A stretch of 64,000 nt of DNA from Hexactinellida sp. DTS-2022 (lineage: Eukaryota > Porifera > Hexactinellida): the NCBI GenBank assembly GCA_028753945.1, contig JAPNXP010000009.1:4712001-4776000 (forward strand), written 5' to 3'. A model generated the notes under the pieces. That model saw nothing but the letters and a program-made list of their open reading frames with translations. It was not told the DNA's origin and did no database searches. A program made the position numbers and the translations under genes. Below, piece after piece: positions 11,482-21,583 of the stretch (positions are counted from its first letter, which is position 1; the number at the start of each line of letters is the position of its first letter).

Positions 11482-12625
11482 TCTATACGAGGAAGCATAA
11501 AAATTAGTGTATATTCTTCGGGATACCACGTAGATATCCAGCAATTGAGAGTAGGGGTAACTTAGCTTGTAAATCATGCAAACTGTGGATCTTGAACTTT
11601 TCATTCTCTTCGACATCTGACTCTAGACTTAGTTTAACTGCTTGATAGAGAAGTTCGTCATCTTTGTCCTATGGAGATAGACTTGTGCGTTTGGTGGTAG
11701 TATGAAATGAATAGTACCGTGGACATCCTGGCAAAATAGTTGGCATAGCTCCATCTTTCAGCTTAGGACGGTTGCTTGGTATTTCTCGATAACTTCCGTC
11801 TCCATTGGGAACTTTGTGTGTTGTTTCGACTTCATCTTCTGTAAAATGTTTTGAGCACACGTACACGACTTTCAGTTCATCTATATCAACTCTGTGTAGC
11901 GCTCGTAACCAAGCATGTCTCTGTTCATCCGGCTTCCGTGGCATCTTGAACACAGATATTCTGTCGGTTGGGTCAAAATTGCTTTTGCAACCGGGTGCAG
12001 AACAGTTGTTGGGCATGATAATAGCTAGGGTAAACGGAAACAGATTGAAAAGTATCAGAAAGGTGGATTAATAATGAGAAATTAGTGAAATACAAATTTT
12101 TAGATAAATGTTTATATATGTACATTATAGTAGGGCAGATTAGCTAATGAATGTGGACATCCCGGACCAAAGCACCAAATTTTTTCCACGTACAGACCAT
12201 TGCTTGGGCACTCGATTTTTGGTAGGATCCACTTCCGCCGGATACATTATGGCCTCCATCATGCATTTTCAAAATGGTCACTTTAATATTATTCGGACAA
12301 AAGTCCGCATTCACAAACTCATGTCAAATGAATTCGTATAAGGTTATTTTATGCATTGTCGTTATCAGAACAGTGCTCTGTCGAAAGATGGGTCACTCGA
12401 TAGAGTCGCTATCATTTTTGAGAATGGAATGTTCAACATTCCACCGTTGTCAAGGAAACTTTTTTAATCTAATATGGTCATGTGACCCCTCTAATTAACG
12501 GAAAATTCCATGCTGATTACGAATATCCTATTTCCTGATTGGATTAATTATCATTTTAAAAGTTATATTACATTTGGTGGTTCCTAGGAGCACCAAAGAA
12601 TCTTCTAGAGAAAAGAGTGGTAAAG

Positions 12626-12842
12626 CAAGGTTGAAACCTCTCGAACCGAATATCAGTATTCATGAATAGTTGCCCTACCGAATAAGAATACTGATATTCG
12701 GTTGAGTAACCAAATACGAATACTGATATTTGGTTGAGTAACCGAATACGAATACTGATATCATGTTTTTCAACCAAATTTCAATTATTCGGCAAATAAT
12801 ATTCGGTTCAACCAAATATATCAGTGTTTGGTTTCATCCTTG
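12626..12842. mobile_element. hAT-like MITE with ACCGAATA repeats
   Basis: Ends CAAGGTTGAAACC and GGTTTCATCCTTG are inverted. Flanks TGGTAAAG (12618-12625) and AGGTAAAG (12843-12850) match at seven of eight bases. The interior repeats CCGAATA..AATACTGATAT several times. Confidence 0.75.
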
Positions 12843-13402
12843 AGGTAAAGGTATTCGAAGAAAGGTTGCAAGTAATTGGGCTGATTTCTTACGTGATCCA
12901 ACTTATAAACAAGAACTGTTTGCATTTCTTTCCAACAAAATTGCCAATGTGAATTGTCTCGGAGGCAAATAAATAACCATCACGACTTGTGCCACAGCTT
13001 TTCTTCGAGGATTTGATCGTTCTATTGCACGATGTGATCATGGAGGAGATGACACTAGACTGCTGATCCATTTACAGAATGTGTCTAGTGCGCACAATTG
13101 ATACGGATATAGTATTGGTGATCCTTGTTGGAAAGTTACACCACTTGATTACCATAAGCAAAGATGTGAACATTTGGGTTAGCTTTGGTACAGGAAAGAA
13201 CTTTTACATACTATCATATCAATGCAATCTACGAAGAACTAGGAAGGGAGAAATCTCTGGCCCTTCCTGTTTTCCATTGTTTCACGGGATGTGATACTAC
13301 ATCTGCATTCTTTGGGAGAGGCAAGAAGTCAGCATGGGATGCATGGAACTGTTATCATGATGTGACAGTCGCCTTTACCTACATGGCACTCAACCCTTAT
13401 AC

Positions 13403-13702
13403 CAGGGGCGTCAGAAGGGGGGGGCACAGGGGGGCACGTGCCCCCCTCAAAAATCTCGGTGCCCCCCTCATTTGTGCATCCCCACGCCTGAGCCCCTTCC
13501 CCTGTCCAAATAGATGAAATAACAACACCAATGATACACATGAGTTCAAATGTCATGATACCACTGCTCTTATCCGAAGTGAAACTATCAAAAAAGACAT
13601 AAAATCACGTTGGGTTTTATACTACTAAGAATTAGCTTTTTGTCTGTGCCCCCTCTAAATTCTGATTGCCCCCTCCCCGATTTCAAGCTTCCGACGCCCC
13701 TG
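13403..13702. mobile_element. hAT MITE, TSD CCTTATAC
   Basis: 300 bp. Ends CAGGGGCGTCAGAAG and CTTCCGACGCCCCTG are inverted. Exact CCTTATAC repeats at 13395-13402 and 13703-13710. The interior carries GGGGGCAC/GTGCCCCC. Removing it rejoins the XPG-like frame (ALNPYT to KVESD). Confidence 0.92.
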
Positions 13703-13974
13703 CCTTATACAAAAGTAGAATCCGATGTTCAGCATTTCTAGCTGGTGGAACGCTTCACTTTATTCTTTATGATAAAGCAAGTAATTTGTAGTATGTGGAT
13801 GAAGCATGAAAAGATATGGTTTATCAGGAGAAAACAATGGAGAGAATACCGCTTACCCGGGCTGCACTACTACAACAATCAAAACGAGTTGCATATCAGT
13901 CTGAAATATGGTGCACTAGTGAGCAAATTTAACAACGGGTACTACTCCAGAAGTTTGGGGCTGGATCAGTCCAG

Positions 13975-14143
13975 AGATGCAGCGGTCCGGAAATTTCATG
14001 GACCGGACCGGACAATCATGATTTTTTTCTGGACAGTCAGGACCGTTCCAGACCGTATGATCAAAATATTGGATTGGAAATAGACCGGTCCAGCCCACAC
14101 TTCAAAATAAGCGGACCAAACCGACTTGAGACCGGTCGGTCCG
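13975..14143. mobile_element. probable hAT MITE with GGTCCGG repeats
   Basis: Begins near CAGAGATGCAGCGGTCCGG and ends near CGGTCGGTCCGGTCTTG, with GGACCGG repeats at both ends. The flanking 8-mers (GATCAGTC and a GATGATAA-like copy) match only partly, so the boundaries are approximate. It interrupts the XPG-like frame between KFGAG and DDKTQSW. It resembles the GACCGG-rich element at 1331-2043. Confidence 0.55.
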
Positions 14144-14169
14144 GTCTTGATGATAAAACCCAATCATGG

Positions 14170-14187
14170 CACAGTGGGTTATTATGG
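14170..14187 (+). repeat. left terminal inverted repeat of the Transib element, CACAGTG heptamer
   Basis: CACAGTGGGTTATTATGG directly follows the CATGG target copy. The mirror copy lies at 17232-17249. Confidence 0.9.
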
Positions 14188-14790
14188 GGAATTAATGTAA
14201 TTTTTCAAACTCCTGAATGGCTTTGATATTATTATATTCTTATTCCGCTTTGTCTAAGACCTATAAATCCAACTTTTCATTGTCATAGTACTTCAGGTTC
14301 TTCACTTGTGTGTTGATTAATTACTAACTTGATAAACAATTTTCATAGTGAAAGTTTGATGTTTCACAACTGTTGGATTCTATTTATAAACTGATATTTA
14401 CTTACATAGCAACGTAAAGGCGGATATGATATTCTTATTCCTTTGACATTTATGCTAGTATATAAATATACGAAGAGAGAGTCGTAAGCAAATTCTCTGA
14501 AAATTTTCTGTGTACTCTCAATGATGTTGAACAATAATCGGACACAATTATTTTGCCTATTTAGTGTGAAAAATATTGGTGAGCAGTCGTGAGCAGATGT
14601 TTTTAATTTTTATTATGATAGCTAATTGGTTTAACTTTAATTTGGTATATTTTATCGGACCGCACCAAGCCGCCCCGAGGCCCTTCTGCCCAATTTTCTA
14701 GAAGTCACTAATAAATTTCTTAAAATGTTTAAAATATAAAAATTCAAAATTGATCAAATTTTAACATTGTTTGACTATTGATATTATAGA

Positions 14791-16900
14791 ATGAATAACA
14801 AAGAGGCTTTTAAACTGTTAAACTCTAAACCATCAATCAGAGCTGCTTCTGAGGAATTACTTAACATATTCCAACAGCCGGATAGCGAATTTCATTTCAT
14901 TACTCGAAAGTTTCGCGATCTCAAATCGGGAAGAGAGAGCTTTGTAAAGAAAAGTAATTTATGCACCTGGGAGGAGTTGATGTTTTACTCTCCTAGAGTT
15001 AAACAACCTGCGGAGAAAATACCTTCAGCTGACAATACAATCTTTACCGTTGACTTATCAGCAGAAATACGAAAGGACTTATCAAAGTTAACCCTCAAGG
15101 GATTGAGAACTAGATTAGCGCCAGTATTGCAACTAATCCGTCAAATAGCTGAGAAAGAGGATGTTAGTGCCAAAACCATAGCCGCTCAAGCGCTTCAACA
15201 TATTTCTAACGAGACTAAGGATGTAAGCACGGGCAAACTTCTGCAAGGAAATCATTTCAAAGGGGACATTTTCAGATAAATCGAAAATTATGTCCATAGA
15301 TAAATCAACCTTCTTGCTTGATCTTCTCGAAATTGGTAAGCAAAAATACACATCTTTTCGTTTAATTTGTAAATCAGAGGACATAATATTTCCATCTTAT
15401 TCAAAACTTGCTGAATATCGTAAGGATGCCGTTCTAGTTAACGAGTTAACCTATGTAAACAATGTCCATAATGTTACTATCGGGATCTCACTATCTTATA
15501 GAAGGATTTTATTCCAGAGTTTATTACGTCTATTTCAAACATTACCTCCGATCCTTGATTTTGAATTCCCTTTATCAGTAAAAATTGCTGACGGCCTCGA
15601 TGGTTCTGGTTGTCATCAGATTTATAATCATTACCAACTCAATCCAACCCCAAGTTCGAAATATTTTATCTTATTCGCATTCAAAATTTTATCCATACAC
15701 AACTCGAGTAACATGCAAATATGGAAAAACAACTCACCTAATTCTTCATTTGGCGTAAGACCAGTTGTATTATTGGCCCAGAAAGAATGTTATGAGAACG
15801 TTAAATTCATTATGACAATTTCATTAATCCAGAAGTATCTGTCATTGAGCAAGAAGGAATAAAGTTTCCTGAAGGTGTTGTTCGTGTTAAAATCAGCCGT
15901 AGTATGCTCGATGGGAAGATGTCTGGTATTCTAAGCGGAGCTGGTGGCGCATCGTGTCAGTTATGTACTGCACATAAACACGAATTAAAAGATCTAGAAT
16001 TAGTCAGGGCCGGATTCCCTATTAATAGGCACATAGCAGATGCAAAAGAACTGTTCAATTACGTGGATGCTGATGAATATTTATCACTTCCTCATGCTGA
16101 TAGGTTAGGGATCACCCATGAACCACTATCCGATATAAACATACTGTCGGCGTCGCCTTTACATAGCTATACATGTGTCTTCCATTGGTTCATGCTCCTT
16201 GTTTATCATTTAAAGTCTGGAAGGAGAGTATGGTCACCTAATTCAAAACCAATCGAAACAGCGAAAAAGTTTTGTTCTAAATTTCTCTTTGAAAAAACTG
16301 GCCTTCGAATAGATCAGCCAACACCTCAAGGCGGTACTACTTCAACAGGGAATATTTCTAGGCAATGTTTTTCCAATAAAAATGATTTTATCACATGGGT
16401 ATTCTGTCTAATTCCGGCAGACGTTAGAGAGCAGATTGCAATCATTCAAATGAATCTATCAGTTATCTTACGAGTTTTTAACAGTAGCCAGGAGGTAGAA
16501 ACAGAAAAAATGGATGTCCTTTGCAAACAGACTTACGAGCTAATTTTAACAGCCTTCCCATGGGCAAGTATTACCCCTTCATTGCATAAAGTTTTAGCTC
16601 ATTCCACAGAATTAATCCGTGATTGCAATGACGGTTATGGACTGAAATAATATTCAGAAGAGGCTGTAGAAGCTTGTAATAAGCTAATATGACGCAATCG
16701 TGAACACCTTTCAAGAAAAATTCATTTTCCTTAAACATCAGAGATGTTTTTGTTAGACTTCTTAGTCAGAGTGACCCTCTCTTTTCAAGTTACCGTAGAG
16801 TTTTAGTGTGCAAACTTTGCGGAGAAATAGGGCATATCAGGAAAGAAAGTGGAAAGGAGATAAAGTGGCTTCACTGGATCAGGACAAACTTTTGGATTCA
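14791..16900 (+). pseudogene. Transib/RAG1-like transposase (broken)
   Basis: About 700 codons, collinear with the catalytic core of Transib/RAG1. IADGLDGSGCHQIYNHY (about 15582) fits the first catalytic Asp region. LLAQKECYENV (about 15770) fits the second region, but with no Asp at the expected place. LDGKMSGILSGAGGASCQLC (15907-15966) is followed by SPLHSYTCVFHWFMLLVYHL (about 16155) and LRIDQPTPQGGTTSTGNISR (about 16303). FPWASITPSLHKVLAH is followed by YSEEAVEACNKL (about 16550-16690), which corresponds to the catalytic Glu block. A C-terminal CKLCGEIGH (16809-16835) suggests a zinc knuckle. Breaks: shifts near 15280 and 15860, TAA at 16648-16650 just before the Glu block, TGA near 16690, and another stop near 16737. 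The start at 14791 is the first ATG of the long frame. Domain identity is well supported by motif order; no alignment was run. Confidence 0.78.
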
Positions 16901-17231
16901 TTGCTCTTCAAATAAATTCCTTAGTTTAGTATCTATGATATTAATGATAAAAATTTGAAAGTTAATATTGAATCGTGAAAGCATGAAGTTGTATGTCTTA
17001 AATAGAGTGAAAATAATATGCATTGCATTCGAAGTATTTAGGAACACATTATAGAGCTAAATAGAAATTTTTGTAAATATGTGATGTCACGATGACGTCA
17101 TTAAATCAAAAAATTGAAGCTGTACATAAAATTAATTGATGTAAATTGAATGTAGAGGGTTGATAACCCATACGCAAATAATACATTTGATAGGTCTGTC
17201 TGCCTCGCAAATGCCTATTTCCCCTGAATAG

Positions 17232-17249
17232 CCATAATAACCCACTGTG
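17232..17249 (-). repeat. right terminal inverted repeat of the Transib element
   Basis: CCATAATAACCCACTGTG, the exact complement of the left end over 18 bp. It is followed by the second CATGG (17250-17254). Confidence 0.9.
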
Positions 17250-18099
17250 CATGGGTTCTTGTATGGAACAGTTTACCTGTGGCTTCAAAGGCATGCAGTG
17301 AATTAGTAAAATGTAGCTTCAAGATTAGAAGTGACTGTGGCGGTAGATGCGTGTGCAGAAAAGCGCGTTGGAAATGCACAGAATTTTGTAGTTGTAACTG
17401 TGAGAAGCAATATTTATATTGACATGGTACGAACCATAATTTTAGTATTCCATTACAGTCTTCACACAATTCTCACTTTATTACTTTTAGTAGCTAATCA
17501 TTAACCACTAAATGTAATATAAGTGATACTTAATCCAATCAGGAAATAGGATATTCGTAATCAGCATGGAATTTCCGTTAATTAGAGGGGTCACATGACC
17601 ATATTAGATTAAAAAATTTTCTTGACAACGGTGGAATGTTGAACATTCCATTCTCAAAAATGATAGCGACCCTATCGAGTGACCCATCTTTCGACAGAGC
17701 ACTGTTCTGATAACGACTATGCATAAAATAACCTTATACGAAGTCATTTGACATGAGTTCGTGAATGCGGACTTTTGTCCGAATAATATTAAAGTGACCA
17801 TTTTGAAAATGCATGATGGAGGCCATAATGTATCCGGCGGAAGTGGATCCTACCAAAAATCGAGTGCCCAAGCAATGGTCTGTACGTGGAAATAATTTGG
17901 TGCTTTGGTCCGGGATGTCCACATCCATCCAAAATATGGGCTTAAGCTGCACTACTATTAGTGAATATATGCATTATGGGTTATAAATAATTTCATCTTC
18001 AAAACCAATTCTGGTTACAGATTGACCAATTTTATGGTTGGTTTGGCATATTATAGACTATTTAGTATCAGAAATAGCCAATAAATGATATTCCCTTCG

Positions 18100-18489
18100 A
18101 AATCAATTCATATCAGCTAACCCATCCCTGTTCCAAAATCCACATTTTGATGTTAGGCCTGTTGTATTGTATTTTGAGGCTCTATCGTATATTGGGGCGC
18201 CAATATAAACCATGGATATGCTATTACAAATTATACAGTGGTATTTTGAGGCGCTCTGGTAGATTGAGAAGCTACTATAAATGTGATTTCCTATCATTTT
18301 GCATTATATCATGAACTCTAGACTCTGTATAAGTGCACCATGCATGCGCTATTTAAATCATACTGTAGTATTTGAGGCGCGTAGTAAACAATTTTCCATC
18401 ACGAGAATTCAGTTAATTTAATGTAAAATTGATTAGTTATCTAATTTTTTTCGAATAACTACGATACAACAGGCCTAAAGTAGGCTATG
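18100..18489. other. likely right end of P copy A with diverged repeats
   Basis: The stretch ends GGCCTAAAGTAGGCTATG (18472-18489). This matches the inverted P terminus CATAGCCTAC...GGCC found on the complete copies, so it may be the 5' end of P copy A displaced by T1. Within 18165-18380 the phrase TATT(TT)GAGGC recurs three times. No gene is seen. Confidence 0.45.
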
Positions 18490-18606
18490 GGCGGGCGTAG
18501 AAATATTTTAAAACGAAGCTTAGATAAATAGACAAAATATAAAAACTCTTGCAATTGTTTGCATTATAAAATCGGGCGTTTGGAATAATTGCCACAATAC
18601 AGGGAG

Positions 18607-18718
18607 TTATTACTGTGCCGACTATACTATAGTATAGTGGCCCAGTATTGGAATCACTGCCTTTATTACTGTGCCGACTATACTATAGTATAGTGGCCCA
18701 GTATTAGAATCACTGCCT
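18607..18718. repeat. tandem duplication, 56-bp unit with a palindrome
   Basis: Two nearly identical 56-bp units (18607-18662, 18663-18718), each containing the perfect palindrome ACTATACTATAGTATAGT. Confidence 0.92.
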
Positions 18719-18727
18719 TTATTTATA

Positions 18728-19335
18728 TTATTATTATTTCTCCGTAGCAGGTGCCCTGGCCACACCTGTATACATAGAGGGCTGAAACTTGGCATGTAGA
18801 TTCGGAGTCGACGTCTAATTTGCACCTGGGGTTACGATTTTGTATTAACAAATTTTTGACACATCTTTAACACCTTTCAAAATTTGTCTGGTCCATAACT
18901 CAAAAAATGTTTTACTAAACCCCAAAATTTTATTTCACATTTGGATTCGCCATAAAATTCTGCGTCTGATGGGAGAAGAAATTTTTCAATAAAGGGGTCA
19001 ATTTCTGCCATAAATGGGGGTTGAAATTTCTTTGTTTACTGACACTTCAATTTCAGTAAAGTGTTAAATCTAATTCTATTGTTTCAACTTGTAATAATTA
19101 TATTGATTTAACTTGTTAAATCCTACTCTAGTGATTCAACTTGCGATAATTATATTGATTTAACTTATAAATTCCAGCTGGCTTCTATTTAATTGTAGTA
19201 TTACTATACAATGGATTAAATAAAATATTATAATATAAGGAATTTGTTGACTTAATTCAACTTAACCGTGGATAACATTGCTAAAATAAATAACTAATAA
19301 TATAATTTATTATCAATACATAATGAATGAATGGC
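18728..19335. repeat. 608-bp direct repeat, copy 1
   Basis: Begins TTATTATTTCTCCGTAGCAG and is almost identical to 20158-20765, offset 1430 bp. No reading frame of note. Together with the downstream hairpin it forms a repeating unit. Confidence 0.93.
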
Positions 19336-20027
19336 TTTAACTCAAGATGGTTTATGATAGAACCGTAAGATTTAGATTCCACAACAACGACAGATTAAGT
19401 GAATATATTTATTTCGGCGAGAATATTCTTGCACAATTAATGTACTGACGTAATTAATTATAATTAATTCCTTTTGTATTTAACTTATAGACGGTTCCAA
19501 TTGGATTATTGGGGTTATCGAGTGCGTGGAATTCAAACATTATAGTGAAATTCAATTTAAATTAATAATTATTGCAAATTATTGAACATAATTTATTTTG
19601 CTGTATATAATAATGGTGTTAAATAATAAATAAATAAATTAAATATTTATACTAATTAGATAAATTTCATTAATCTCAGAGATGATAAAAGATAGAAACA
19701 AACTTTGAATTTATCAATTGGTCCTTATGCCAGGTACCACCTATACAAGTGGGTCTTGACACCTTGAGGTGATTATGACATCGTCAAAAAAATGTATTTT
19801 TACAATTTTTTAAATTCGATATTTAAAATGGGTTAGTTGATGTTGGGTGATGACCCAACACACACATAAAAAATGCTGAGTCATCAGCTATTATATTCTA
19901 CACAAACTTGAATATCTCTAAAATTATATGAACTAAATGGAAACTTCCACCACTCTAAGGGTCGATGCCTTCTGTAACACCTTTTTGAAACAATTTAACA
20001 CCTTCATAGTGATGATGACATGGCGAA
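19336..20027. other. AT-rich spacer between direct repeats
   Basis: Its ends resemble the shorter spacer 20766-20880 (GATGGTTTA.GATAGAA and GACACCTTGAGG), so about 0.5 kb of extra DNA seems inserted here. No gene is seen. Confidence 0.5.
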
Positions 20028-20156
20028 AAAAAAATCCAAAATTGCAGCCTGCGCCGACAGCATGTTCTTTTGGAGGCACTATAAATAAACAACCAACAAA
20101 ATATAGTGCCACCAAAGGAACATGCGTCGGCACAGGCTGCAATTTTGGATTTTTTT
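20028..20156. repeat. cruciform hairpin, copy 1
   Basis: Arms AAAATCCAAAATTGCAGCCT...CATGTTC and GAACATGCGTCGGCACAGGC... are inverted, around a loop with ATAAATAAACAACCAACAAA. A second copy lies at 20881-21006. Paired compensating differences (GCCTG in copy 1, GACTG in copy 2) suggest the arms are kept complementary. Confidence 0.85.
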
Positions 20157-20157
20157 A

Positions 20158-20765
20158 TTATTATTATTTCTCCGTAGCAGGTGCCCTGGCCACACCTGTA
20201 TACATAGAGGGCTGAAACTTGGCATGTAGATTCGGAGTCGACGTCTAATTTGCACCTGGGGTTACGATTTTGTATTAACAAATTTTTGACACATCTTTAA
20301 CACCTTTCAAAATTTGTCTGGTCCATAACTCAAAATATGTTTTACTAAACCCCAAAATTTTATTTCACATTTGGATTCGCCATAAAATTCTGCGTCTGAT
20401 GGGAGAAGAAAACTTTCAATAAAGAGTTTTATTTCTGCCATAAATGGGGTTTGAAATTTCTTTGTTTACTGACACTTCAATTTCAGTAAAGTGTTAAATC
20501 TAATTCTATTGTTTCAACTTGTAATAATTATATTGATTTAACTTGTTAAATCGTACTCTAGTGATTCAACTTGCGATAATTATATTGATTTAACTTATAC
20601 ATTCCAGCTGGCTTCTATTTAATTTTAGTATTACTATACAATGGATTAAATAAAATATTATAATATAAGGAATTTGTTGACTTAATTAAACTTAACCGTG
20701 GATAACATTGCTAAAATAAATAACTAATAATATAATTTATTATCGATATATAATGAATAAATGGC
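20158..20765. repeat. 608-bp direct repeat, copy 2
   Basis: Near-identical to 18728-19335. It directly follows hairpin copy 1 and is followed by a 115-bp spacer and hairpin copy 2. Confidence 0.93.
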
Positions 20766-20880
20766 AGTAAACTATAGATGGTTTACGATAGAAACAAATT
20801 TCAAATTTATCTACCATTCCTTGTGACTCGGACCAATTAACAAATGGTTTTTGACACCTTGAGGCGTTGATGACTGGGCG

Positions 20881-21006
20881 AAAAAAAATCCAAAATTGCA
20901 GACTGTGCCGACAGCATGTTCCTTTGGAGGCACTATCAATAAACCACCAACAAAATATAGTCCCACCAAAGGTACATGCGTCGGCACAGTCTGCAATTTT
21001 TTTTTT
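20881..21006. repeat. cruciform hairpin, copy 2
   Basis: Arms AAATCCAAAATTGCAGACTG... and ...CAGTCTGCAATTTTTTTTTT are inverted around ATCAATAAACCACCAACAAA. Confidence 0.85.
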
Positions 21007-21111
21007 AAATGTCCCCGAAAGAAAAATTCACAATAATAAACACATTGTTAGTTCGGTTTGAAAACTAGTAAAATCTATCAAATATTGTACAATAATACAT
21101 ATACCGTATTT

Positions 21112-21365
21112 ATTCGAATAGTAGCCTCTATTCGAATAATCGCCTACCTCCAATAATCGCCCCCCTAAAGTAGCAAATAAAAATTTATTCCTGCAACCCG
21201 GAGTGAACATTTATATCTAGTATAACTCACAATACGAATATCAACCGATTATCATAAATAAATTGTAATAAAATGTGATATTCTAGAAAATTGCTCAAAA
21301 TTATTGGTCCAAAAATGGAGTAAAAAACAATAATCGCCTAGGCTACTATTCGAGTAAATACGGTA
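21112..21365. mobile_element. TA-flanked MITE, CCGTAT ends (copy 2)
   Basis: Ends TACCGTATTTATTCGAATAG and CTATTCGAGTAAATACGGTA. Same family and interior as 11221-11481. Confidence 0.87.
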
Positions 21366-21583
21366 TATGTTTTGAATTACCAGAGAATCAAGCATAAGTA
21401 AAATGAGTAACTTGCGCTAACACTAGATATTTGTCGTTTATCAGAAATTTATTTTCCAGCTATCCAAACATTGTGTAAGCATGATATATTTAGCTTCAGG
21501 CAAATGATAATAACATTTTTTAATCTATCAATATTGTATAATCGAATGCATGCATTTAATAGTGCAGCGGCTCAACCATACAA

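Larger units (their letters stand above)
9145..12016 (-). pseudogene. THAP-domain P-element transposase, copy A (THAP9-like)
   Basis: Minus-strand gene. The first exon (12016-11669) encodes an N-terminal THAP DNA-binding domain: MPNNCSAPGCKSN, then VYVCSKHF for the C2CH zinc site, then ILPGCPRYYS. After a 5'-half segment (11176-10945) comes the RNase H-like core: QMDEIHVKSDIS with the first catalytic Asp (about 10100), EIISTDNYPLN with the second (about 9855), then LIFNFVQILKTIRNNWLNQ (about 9740-9690) and LAKLAPRLTSK (about 9550). A C-terminal piece, QADVYPLQTCLSRV / RFKHACLVLLQ, lies near 9200-9150. It is interrupted by a pogo MITE (10340-10442), a hAT MITE (10498-10934) and a TA-flanked MITE (11221-11481), plus frameshifts. 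Both visible catalytic Asp residues are kept, unlike copy C. Order and motifs match P/THAP9 transposases. The left element end was not found. Confidence 0.82.
14170..17249 (+). mobile_element. complete Transib/RAG1-like transposon, TSD CATGG
   Basis: 3080 bp. The 18-bp inverted ends CACAGTGGGTTATTATGG start at 14170 and, inverted, end at 17249. An exact 5-bp duplication CATGG flanks it (14165-14169 and 17250-17254); 5-bp duplications are characteristic of Transib and RAG-like transposons. The first seven bases equal the V(D)J recombination-signal heptamer CACAGTG. No nonamer-like ACAAAAACC is seen at a 12- or 23-bp spacing. Inside is one transposase pseudogene. No RAG2-like (kelch) reading was found in the remaining 0.6 kb on the left or 0.35 kb on the right. 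It is inserted in the XPG-like gene; excision with one CATGG copy restores that frame. Confidence 0.88.
12850..17415 (+). pseudogene. FEN1/XPG-like nuclease-family protein of element T1 (interrupted)
   Basis: Read from pieces: WADFLRDPTYKQELFAFLSN (about 12870), DDTRLLIHLQNV (about 13045), RTIDTDIVLVILVGKLHH (about 13088), FHCFTGCDTTSAFFGRGKKS (13273-13332), YMALNPYT. After MITE 13403-13702 it continues as KVESDVQHF and then ERIPLTRAALLQQSKRVAYQ (about 13840). After a second insert (about 13975-14143) and the Transib element (14170-17249) the end reads DDKTQSWVLVWNSLPVASKA and a Cys-rich tail, CGGRCVCRKARWKCTEFCSC (about 17337-17396). The E.DTR, DTD and GCDT acidic motifs resemble the XPG-I/PIN-like nuclease fold; this is my inference. 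The family is familiar as an abundant uncharacterised protein of invertebrate genomes. Stops and shifts are present. It lies between the T1 arms and may be T1's own mobilisation gene. Confidence 0.65.
12128..17957. mobile_element. long-inverted-repeat element T1 (XPG-like gene inside)
   Basis: Two inverted arms of about 450 bp (12128-12582 and about 17499-17957) share long exact stretches, such as GACATCCCGGACCAAAGCAC, GATGGGTCACTCGAT and CCTATTTCCTGATTGGATTA. Between them lie an XPG/FEN1-like pseudogene and its own later inserts, including a Transib element. The outermost bases (TAGTAG.GCAG) could not be paired with a convincing target duplication. Part of each arm is shared with T2 and T3. 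It sits just upstream of the P copy A start codon and probably inserted into that P element. Superfamily uncertain; Academ, which is reported to carry an XPG-type nuclease, is one candidate. Confidence 0.75.

Noticed and set aside
12016-12128. T1 and P copy A as one composite element with a single set of ends
   Set aside because: T1 arms start 112 bp upstream of the P start codon and carry no P terminus; a P-like end reappears only at 18489, so insertion of T1 into P is simpler.
14176-14210. A full recombination signal (heptamer plus nonamer) at the Transib end
   Set aside because: Only the heptamer matches. At 12 or 23 bp spacing neither end shows an ACAAAAACC-like nonamer, so it is a transposon terminus, not a recombination signal sequence.
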